Positions 56,856-64,000 of a DNA stretch of 64,000 bases are shown here, piece by piece. Source of the stretch: Carettochelys insculpta (Eukaryota; Chordata; Testudines; Carettochelyidae); NCBI RefSeq assembly GCF_033958435.1, contig NC_134137.1, positions 250,092,501 to 250,156,500 on the forward strand. Reading direction: 5' to 3'. The position numbers and the translations under genes were made by a program. The notes beneath the pieces were generated by a model. The model was given only the letters and a program-made list of their open reading frames with translations. It made no database searches and had not been told where the DNA came from. How positions within the stretch are numbered: position 1 is the stretch's first letter; the number at the start of each line of letters is the position of its first letter.

Positions 56856-59136
56856 GTAGAGGAATATGAGGAAAAGCAAGCACCATCCAGGGAAGAACTA
56901 GTAGGAGAAATAGAAGTGGATGGAAACCTGGGCTGCAATGACCATGAGATCATAGATTTCAGGATCCGGACAAAAGGAAGAAAGGTGAGCAGTAACATAC
57001 AGACCCTTGACTTCAAAAGAGCGGACTTCGACTCTCTGAGATAACTAATGAACAGGATCCCTTGGGAAATGAAGATGAAGGGGAAAAGAGTTGAAGAGAA
57101 CTGGCAGTATTTTAAAGAAGCCTTACTGAAGGCACAGGAACAAATCATCCTGCTGCATAGTAAGAAATGCAAACATGGTAGGCAACCAGCTTGGCTTAAA
57201 CAGGGAAATCCTTACTCAGTTTAAACTCAAAAAGGATGCATATAAGAAATGGAAAAGTGGACAGTTGACTAAGGAGGAGTATAAACACATGGCTGGAGAA
57301 TCCTGGGCAGTAATCAGAAAAGCAAAAGTACAAATGGAACTGCAGCTGGCAAGGAATGTGAAGAGTAATGAGAAGGGTTTCTACAGGCATGTTAACAATA
57401 AATGGGTTATCAGAGAAGGTGTGGGGCTGTTACTGAATGAGAGAGGTAACCTAGTGACAGATAATGGTGTAGGAAAAGCTGAAGTACTCAATGCTTTTTT
57501 TGCCTCAGTCTTCATGGACAAAGTCAACTTCCCCATGACGGTCCTAGACAATGTGGTATGGGAAGGTGGATAGTTCTGAGCTATCCAGAAAAACTAGATG
57601 TGCATAAGTCCATGGGCCTGGATTTAATGCACCCCAGGGTACTGAGGGAATTGGCAGAGGTCACTGGTGAACCTTTGGCCATTATCCTTGAAGACTCTTG
57701 GAGATCGGGGGAGATACCCGATGATGAAGAAGGCAAACGTAGTGCCCATCTTTAAGAAAGGAAAGAAGGACAATCCAAGGAACTATAGACCCATCAGCTT
57801 TACCTCAATCCCTGGGAGAATAATGGAGGGGGATCCTCAAGGAATCCATTTTGAAGCACTTGGAAGAGGGGAGAGTGATCAAAAGTAGCCAACATGGATT
57901 CACTAGGGGGCAAGTCCTGTCAGGCCAATCTGATTAGCTTCTATGACGAGGTAACAGGCTCTGTGGACATGGGGAAGTCAGTGGAGGTGATATACCTTGA
58001 CTTTAGCAAAGCTTTTGATATGGTCTCCCACAACATTCTTGTTCATAAATTAAGGAAATATGGGTTGGATCCTTGGACTATAAGATGGATAGAAAGCTGG
58101 CTTGACGGTCGGGCCCAAGGCGTAGTGGTCAATGGCTCAATATCTGGATGGCGGTCATTTTCAAGTGGAGTGCTGCAAGGCTCTGTTCTGGGGCCGGTGT
58201 TGTTCAACGTCTTTATTAATGACCTGGATGAGGGACTGGATTGCACCCTCAGCAAGCTTGCGGATGACACAAAACTAGGGGGAGAGAGAGATACGTTAGA
58301 GGGTAGAGAGAGAATCCAGAGTGACCTGGATAAATTGGAGGACTTGGCCAAAAGAAATCTGGTGTGGTTCAACAAGGAGATGTGTAGAGTCCTGCACCTG
58401 GGGCGGAAGTATCCCAAGCATTGTTACAGGCCGGGGACTGACTGGCTCAGCAGCAGTATGACGTAAAGGGACGAAGGGGTTATGGTGGATGAGAGGTTGG
58501 ATATCGGTAAACAGTGTGCCCTTGTAGCCAAGAAGGCTAACGACATACCAAGGTGCACTAGGAGGAGCATTTTGAGCAGATCTAGAGAAGTAGTTATTCC
58601 CCTCTATTCGGCACTGGTGAGGCCACATCTGGACTATTGTGTCCGGTTTTGGGCCCTCCAGTATAAAAGGGATGTGGATTTGCTGGGGCAGGTTCAGAGA
58701 ACGGCAACAAAAATGATTAAGGGGCTGAAGTACAAGACCTATGAGGAGAGGCTGAGGGATTTGGGCTTGTTTAGTTTACAGAAGAGAAGACTTAGGGGTG
58801 ATTTAATAGCAGCATTCAACTTCCTGAAGGGGAGCTCTAAAGAGGAGGGTGAGAAACTGTTCTCAGTGGTGTCAGATGGCAGAACAAGGAGTAATGGTCT
58901 GAAGTTGAAGAGGGAGAGGTGTAGGTTAGATATTAGGAAAAACTGCTTCACCAGGCGGGTGGTGAAGCATTGGAATGTGTTGTCTAGTGAGGTGGTGGAT
59001 TCTCCATCCCTTGAGGTTTTTAAGTCCTGGCTTGAGAAGGTCGTGGCTGGGATGACTTAGTGGGGTTTGATCCTGCTTGAAGCAGGGGCAGGACTAGATG
59101 ACCTCCTGAGGTCCCTTCCAGCCCTGTGATTCTGTT
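56856..59136 (+). mobile_element. CR1 LINE, 5'-truncated, 2.3 kb
   Basis: Runs from the endonuclease C-terminal region (GCAATGACCATGAGATCATA near 56935) to a CR1 3' terminus (GACTAGATGACCTCCTGAGG, then TCCCTTCCAGCCCTGTGATT, ending about 59136). The reading frames at 57175-57573, 57558-57888, 57894-58466 and 58482-59060 are successive pieces of ORF2. Different subfamily from the copies in introns 6 and 9. Confidence 0.9.
57175..59060 (+). pseudogene. CR1 ORF2 reverse transcriptase, broken
   Basis: Landmarks in order: [105 protein letters not shown] and the active site LADDTKLGG (58257-58283). Both catalytic Asp residues are kept; the aromatic residue before them is Leu. The C-terminal part has RPHLDYCVRFWALQYKRD and KRRLRGDLIAAFNFLKG. 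Frame changes near 57560, 57700 and 57890 and a stop at 58464-58466 interrupt it. Not a host gene. Confidence 0.88.
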
Positions 59137-59208
59137 TGCACAGCTACTGTCCCCCTGTTCCCAAATAGTGCCCTTGGCTAGTTAGGCACCCCATTCCCAT
59201 TGAATTTC

Positions 59209-59650
59209 ATTGGCAGTGTCTACACTAGCCCCAAACTTCGAAATGGCCACGCAAATGGCCATTTCGAAGTTTACTAATGAAGCACTGAAATGCATATTCA
59301 GTGCTTCATTAGCATGCGGGCGGCCACGGCACTTCGAAATTGACGCGCCTCGCCGCCACGCGTCTCGTCCCGACGGGGCTTCTTTTCGAAAGGATCCCGC
59401 CTATTTTGAAGTCCCCTTATTCCCATGAGCTGATGGGAATAAGGGGACTTCGAAGTAGGCGGGGTCCTTTCGAAAAGGAGCCCCGTCGGGACGAGACATG
59501 CGGCGGCGAGGCGCGTCAATTTCGAAGTGCCGTTGCCGCCCGCATGCTAATGAATCGCTGAATATGCATTTCAGTGCTTCATTAGTAAATTTCAAAATGG
59601 CCATTTGCGTGGCCATTTCGAAGTTTGGGGCTAGTGTAGACATAGGCATT
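59209..59650. mobile_element. 436-bp hairpin MITE, CpG-rich, Harbinger-type ends
   Basis: ATT flanks both ends (59209-59211 and 59648-59650). The ends are GGCAGTGTCTACACTAGCCC and (inverted) GCCTATGTCTACACTAGCCC. The two arms, about 59212-59425 and 59435-59647, are near-perfect inverse complements, meeting at CCCATGAGCTGATGGG. Arm words such as GTGCTTCATTAG and CTAATGAAGCAC, or CTTCGAAAT and ATTTCGAAG, are repeated in opposite sense. Many CpGs remain (CGCGTCTCGTCCCGACGGGG), which suggests a recent insertion. No coding capacity despite symmetric open frames on both strands. Confidence 0.85.
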
Positions 59651-59696
59651 GTGAATGGAGCACTTTTTTCTCTTAGGACAAATTTTTCAAAGTTCC

Positions 59697-60132
59697 TAAG
59701 GCTGTGTCTACACTAGCAAGTTCTTTCGGAAAATCCGGCCCTTTTTCAAAAGAACATGTGGAGCGTCCACACACAAAATGCGCTTTTTTCAATCCAAAAT
59801 TAAAAGAATGCAGCTCTTCCAGAAATCTTTTCCATTCCCAGATCAGGAAAAGCAGCTTCTTTTGAAAGGTTCCTTTGAAAAAAAGCTCCACAGGCTCTTC
59901 TTATGAAAGAGCAGTCCTCATGTCTCCTGATTTTTTTTCTTTTTGATCTCCGGCCCATTCTTTTGAAAGAGTGGAGCCTTCATGGGCATTATCTTTGGAA
60001 AGAGTGGATTGATCTTTCAATCTGTTTTTATGTGCGTGGACACACTCTTTCAAAAGAAGTTTTTTTCAGAAGAGATCTTCCGGAAGAACTTCTTTCAAAA
60101 AGTTGCTGTAGTGTAGTGTAGATGTAGCCTAA
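59697..60132. mobile_element. Harbinger-type MITE with TAA duplication
   Basis: TAA at 59697-59699 and 60130-60132. The ends GGCTGTGTCTACACTAGCAA and (inverted) GGCTACATCTACACTACACT match. The interior is rich in CTTTCAAAAGAA and TTCTTTTGAAAG words on both strands. It stands 50 bp from the hairpin MITE. Confidence 0.8.
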
Positions 60133-60868
60133 GAAAATTAGCAGTCTTAAATCCCATTTTTCAGAAGTGAATCTGGCATTAGGGAATCTCAGTATTACAA
60201 GTGATAGGATTTAGGCTCCTAAGGGCCTAATTCACTCTTGAAATGGGACTTGTCACTTTAAGAAATTCTCCTTTAGGCTCTTTTGAAAATCCTGCTAAAT
60301 TGCTGAATGAAGAAGGGTCTTAAAAACCTTTTTTCGGTTTCTGGTAATATTGTGTAATACAATGAATAGGTCAATAAACTTGTTACTTATTTTTTCCCTC
60401 CAAATCCCAAGAGACTATCTAACATGAAGGCCTACTTGTAATTGAAAAGCCTTTGTTAAATGGTGCCTTCTCAAGCTTTTTGCGATTAGAAGGTATGAGA
60501 ATGTATAGTGCATCAGAAACTCAGGGCTGTATGTTAACTGCTCCCATTTCGATTCAAAATTGGTGTATTGTGCTGCAAAGAAGTCTATTATTTCTGATTA
60601 CACAAATGTGCAGCATCCACAGGGGCACCATAAACACGGGGAAAATGCCAGGAACAGTTGCGATCCTGGGATTCATTAATTTTCTTCCCCTTAATGGCTA
60701 CTGCCTTCAGAAGTGTAGTCTGCGTCCCTCACAAATGAATCCCTGAGCTAGCACTAACACTAAATATTTCCAAACTGGCATTTACTGTTGTTGTGATTTC
60801 TTGGGGGTGATTTAATATTAATTTATTTTTGCTTGAATAAACAGGGCGTTTCTGTCATGGGACCAAAA

Positions 60869-60954
60869 GGCCAGATCCCCTCAGTTCGTGTAGTTTGGCA
60901 TAGCTCCGCTGAGTTCAGTGGAGCTATGCCCTATACCAGCTGAGGATCTGACCC
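60869..60954. repeat. Short palindromic ancient repeat
   Basis: GGCCAGATCCCCTCAG at the left is inverted as CTGAGGATCTGACC at the right. The centre CATAGCTCCGCTGAGTTCAG pairs with GTGGAGCTATG. Similar in style to 5853-5957. Confidence 0.5.
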
Positions 60955-61280
60955 AGAGAGTGTTTTCTTTCATACATAATTCCCACGTGGAATTTTTATG
61001 AAAATACTGCGGCTAAAGGCTTTTGCTTTTGGCTTCCAGCAACTGAGCTTGTTTAAAAAAAATCGTAGTCTCTTAATTAAAATTTCATTATATGTAACAC
61101 AAGTCATTTGCTTTAAACAAGTGGAGAGGTATTTTTAAAGGCTTAGCTTGGAATTAATTTGGTAATAAATAATCCAAAAAGCACAATTTAAAAATAAGTA
61201 TCTTCAGCTTTAAAATGGTTGCATGTCTGTGTGCTTATATAAAGGCAGCAGTCAGACCACTTGAGAGGCTTTGCACTCAC

Positions 61281-61318
61281 TGTGAGAGAGAGGGAGAGAG
61301 AGAAAGAGAGAGAGAAAC
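61281..61318. repeat. GA-rich microsatellite
   Basis: Nearly uninterrupted GA/GAGA units with a few substitutions (AGAGAGAGGGAGAGAGAGAA), seen directly. Confidence 0.85.
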
Positions 61319-62689
61319 ATACACGGATGCTGGCCCTTTTTATTATTCTGCTGTTGCACACAGGTCTGAATCAGCTCTGAAAATGCATACATTGTTTCTT
61401 ACAGAATGTCTCTGGCTCCTAACAACAGAATTGCAACGTGATGTCTCTGCTAAAAATGGGATGACTCACAAATGAGTCAATAGTGAAGGTGTTATAGGAG
61501 GCTAACTGCTGTGCTGTCTGCCAGGGTTCGGTAAATGCAGGAGCAAGGGTGGCCATTAATTTACTTGACTCTTTTTTTCATACAGAATTTTTTAACTCGT
61601 CTAACCTAAAGAGGTCTGTTCACATTACTGCCATATGAAAATGCTGGTCTTAGAAGAGCCTACTAAATTGGGTTAACATAGAGATAATACATTGTACTGA
61701 TTTAACAGCCATTTTCAGAAGTCTGGCTGTTAAATTTAATTTCTACTGAAGTCTGTCGGGCATTCATATGGGAATTGGGCATTATCCCTGTCTCTCTCTA
61801 TGCCACAGGAGGTGGTTTTACCAATTGGAATTGTAGATTGGCTTGGCATTCTAAAAGAAATGAGCTTCCAGTTCTGTTACATTTTTGCACTGTTCTGTGC
61901 AGTTAAAATGAATACTTTGCCATAAGTAAAGCCACATGCAGGGCTCCTGAATTTTAAGTATAATAAGCTCTGGGAATAGGACGTAGTTGAACAATGGGAA
62001 TTCTTGAGACCTGTGTGGCTGATTAGTTACTAGCAAGCCATGCTAGTAGCTGTGAAGTAGAGTAGTCTAGTAAGCACTTAGAAATACCCAGGTATTGGGG
62101 AGTACAGATCTGATTTTTGCCATCTTTAGCTGGATTATTGCTCTGATTACATTAAACTTCCACTTTACAATATAAAAAAAATCTATGATCTGTCTTAGAA
62201 AATTCCTTCCTATGCGTCAAGCCAAGGATGATAGTCCAGTATCTATGAAATTTTCTGTCTTATCTATAACCTACAGTAGCTGGTTTAAAGAGATGCGCAA
62301 TGTGCTGAAATTTACAAGTCGTCCAGATTTTGTGCTGCTGCTTCTTTCCAGGTTGCACACGTGCCACTGTTTTCCATTGGTTAGGAGCACCAACTCCTTG
62401 TCACCTGCAACTATCTCGTCTTTTACTCCTCCTGTCCCATTGCACTCATTGAAGTCTGGATCCCCTCAGATGCTGGCTCTGCAGCTGCTCTCGCTTCTCA
62501 CACGCCACGCACCACGCTGTAAAAAAGAAACAAGCAAACAAAAAACTCCCAAGCGAGGTGTGGGGCTTTTCTTCTACCACATTTGCTGCTTCCCATCCCT
62601 CCCTTCCCCACTCACTCTCCATCTTTGAATGGTATGTCCACTGATCACCTTTCCCCCACCCATCTGTGTAGCTAACGCTGACCAGCCCC

Positions 62690-63520
62690 TCTCATGCCTC
62701 TGACTGTTCTTCACATTTCCTCACACCCATGGCTCCTCTTTTTTTTCTTTTTCCCCAAGATCCACCCTTTTTCTTCTTCTCCAGAGTCTGGTCCACGTTC
62801 GTGTCATTCTATGTCTTCATTACTGTAACCTCTTCCTCCCTACCCATGGTACCACTTACCTTCCCGCTCTCCCACCCGTTCCAGACAGAGACGGTAAGAT
62901 CATGTTCCAAGCCTGTCTCTGACCACATCACTAACTCTCTGCATCCCATCTTTGTCTCCTTTTCACTGCTTCTAGATCAGGGGTCAGCAACCTTTCTGAG
63001 GCCGAGTGCTGAAATTTAACCTCGTGTCATCAACGAATGGTCCAAGTGCTGGTGATATTTTTAAAAGTCACTAATAGCCCTATGTACAACAACTTCATTA
63101 ATAAATAGATGAAGATGCAGAGCTTTACCGTTTAGGTGGTAGTTTGTCACATTAGCTGGTCTTTTGTTAATCCACAGGCAGCGTGGCTTTGAGCAAGCTC
63201 CTGGCTGCATGGGGGAGGAGGGGCAGGGCTGAGCTCCAGCCTTGCATGCTGATACAAATGGGGCTTGTGTGCCGCTCCTGGCACCTGTGCTGGGGTTTGC
63301 TAACCTTTGATCAAGCTTCATGTGCACTGTGAAGGCCCTTCTTAGTCCTGCCTCTCCCTCCCTGAGCTCTCGGCTTTCGTCCCCTTATCTGCAATTTCTC
63401 ACATATACAAAGCAAATATAATGCCTTCTTCCTTGCCACCTGTCCTGCACGAAATGCCCTTTCTGCTCTGATTGATGACACTGATAGCACAACAGGCACT
63501 AGGACAGTGCAGTTATGGGC
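62690..63520 (+). repeat. L2-like LINE remnant
   Basis: TTCTATGTCTTCATTACTGT, AACCTCTTCCTCC, then CTGACCACATCACTAACTCT, and after the hAT insert GAAGGCCCTTCTTAGTCCTG, TTATCTGCAATTTC, and CCTGCACGAAATGCCCTTTC follow the order of an L2-type ORF2 C-terminus (YCN, DHI, ALHN and WNALP-like blocks). Heavily diverged, so the call is tentative. Confidence 0.4.
62970..63317. mobile_element. hAT-type MITE
   Basis: The insert (62978-63309) starts CAGGGGTCAGCAACCTTTC, the best-preserved end of this family here, and ends GGTTTGCTAACCTTTG. The flanks TTCTAGAT and ATCAAGCT agree only at 5 of 8. Shares most of its interior with 15606-15936. Confidence 0.7.
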
Positions 63521-64000
63521 AGATTTCTGCTTGTCTGTTCCTGGAGTCGGTCTCTCTTGTTTAAAGTAAGGGATGGAGCTGGTAGTGTTTTCAGGCTTGA
63601 GAGAAGAAGTGAGTATTTAGCAAGGATTTGAAAAGTTTCTTTTCCTGGGATGCAAAGAGGATCTAATTTTTTTTTGACGTAGTTAAACTCATTGCTAATT
63701 GTGATGGGTAATCAATGGGGTGGGGAGGGTAGGAGGTATCAGTAATCACAGCAGCAAGTTGGTTGTCTCTTAGTATACAATTCTTATCAAACAATGTATG
63801 CAAAACAAATGTATCCTTTCTATATTACATGATGCATTCCTTGCTTAGTGACACACTATAAATCATGTTAATTACATTTCAGATCCATGCTGTCTGATTT
63901 CTTTTTTGGCATTCTTGGCTCCCCTCTTTCTGTCTCCCCCACCGTATATTTTGTGTGCACAATGTGCCAGGAATTGTTAATCTGAAATGGGTGGCACATC

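Larger units (their letters stand above)
55599..64000 (+). other. ITPR2 intron 10 (5' part)
   Basis: At least 8.4 kb with no further exon seen. Contents: hAT fragment 56505-56575, CR1 LINE 56856-59136 on the + strand, hairpin MITE 59212-59647, Harbinger-type MITE 59700-60129, short palindrome 60869-60954, GA-rich microsatellite 61281-61318, an L2-like remnant about 62690-63520 and a hAT MITE 62978-63309. Bases 55600-56450, 60140-60860, 61330-62680 and 63530-64000 look unique; C-rich stretches there give long but featureless open frames. Confidence 0.7.

Noticed and set aside
59210..59716. Six similar open frames on opposite strands with near-identical proteins
   Set aside because: The similarity is the result of the hairpin arms being inverse complements; no gene is needed to explain it.
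62185..63019. 147- and 96-codon frames
   Set aside because: C/T-rich sequence and an L2-like remnant explain them; the translations lack domains.
1..64000. tRNA, rRNA, CRISPR or bacterial-type features
   Set aside because: None seen; the only tRNA-like sequences are SINE heads with LINE-like tails, and the gene is spliced and eukaryotic.

Overview
This window is vertebrate nuclear DNA carrying the 5' portion of one multi-exon gene on the + strand. The gene is ITPR2, the type 2 inositol 1,4,5-trisphosphate receptor, an intracellular Ca2+-release channel. Nine exons with GT-AG borders lie at 3617-3687, 22200-22315, 24953-25039, 27084-27242, 31236-31334, 34665-34748, 37400-37546, 39030-39125 and 55554-55598. 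Joined, they give an uninterrupted frame of 904 coding bases. By family numbering this is about residues 31-332: most of the N-terminal suppressor domain plus the first beta-trefoil of the IP3-binding core. The initiator exon lies upstream of base 1 and the rest of the gene lies downstream of base 64000. I see no other host gene.

Everything else is intron, and most recognisable intron sequence is mobile-element debris. The mixture (CR1 LINEs, tRNA-headed SINEs with CR1-like tails, Penelope-type elements, and hAT, Harbinger and pogo-type DNA transposons) points to a reptile, most probably a turtle. A softshell turtle is a weak guess from remembered repeat families.

Layout: bases 1-3616 are intron 1, with a pogo-like MITE and a short Penelope-type insertion. 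Intron 2 (3688-22199) holds a decayed 4.5-kb PIF/Harbinger transposon with a broken transposase and a convergent Myb-like gene, plus related non-autonomous elements, hAT MITEs and MIR copies. Introns 3-5 (to 31235) carry two SINEs, GC-rich unclassified repeats and a snap-back Penelope-type element. Intron 6 contains a 2.6-kb CR1 LINE on the - strand. Introns 7-8 are short and repeat-poor apart from a TA-flanked MITE, an ancient dispersed repeat and a CR1 tail. Intron 9 (39126-55553) holds a decayed Penelope reverse transcriptase, three Penelope-type short insertions, two Harbinger-type MITEs, and an old CR1 interrupted by a hAT MITE. Intron 10 (55599 to the end) has a 2.3-kb CR1 on the + strand, a 436-bp near-perfect hairpin MITE, another Harbinger-type MITE, a hAT MITE and an L2-like remnant.

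The best leads are in the mobile DNA. (1) Short snap-back insertions share terminal sequence with a Penelope RT fragment, carry 11-16 bp target duplications, and contain a hammerhead-ribozyme-like core. (2) One Harbinger-type family (ends near GGCTRTGTCTACAC) shows a decayed autonomous copy plus about nine non-autonomous copies with mostly 3-bp target duplications. All element names come from sequence recognition without a database search.
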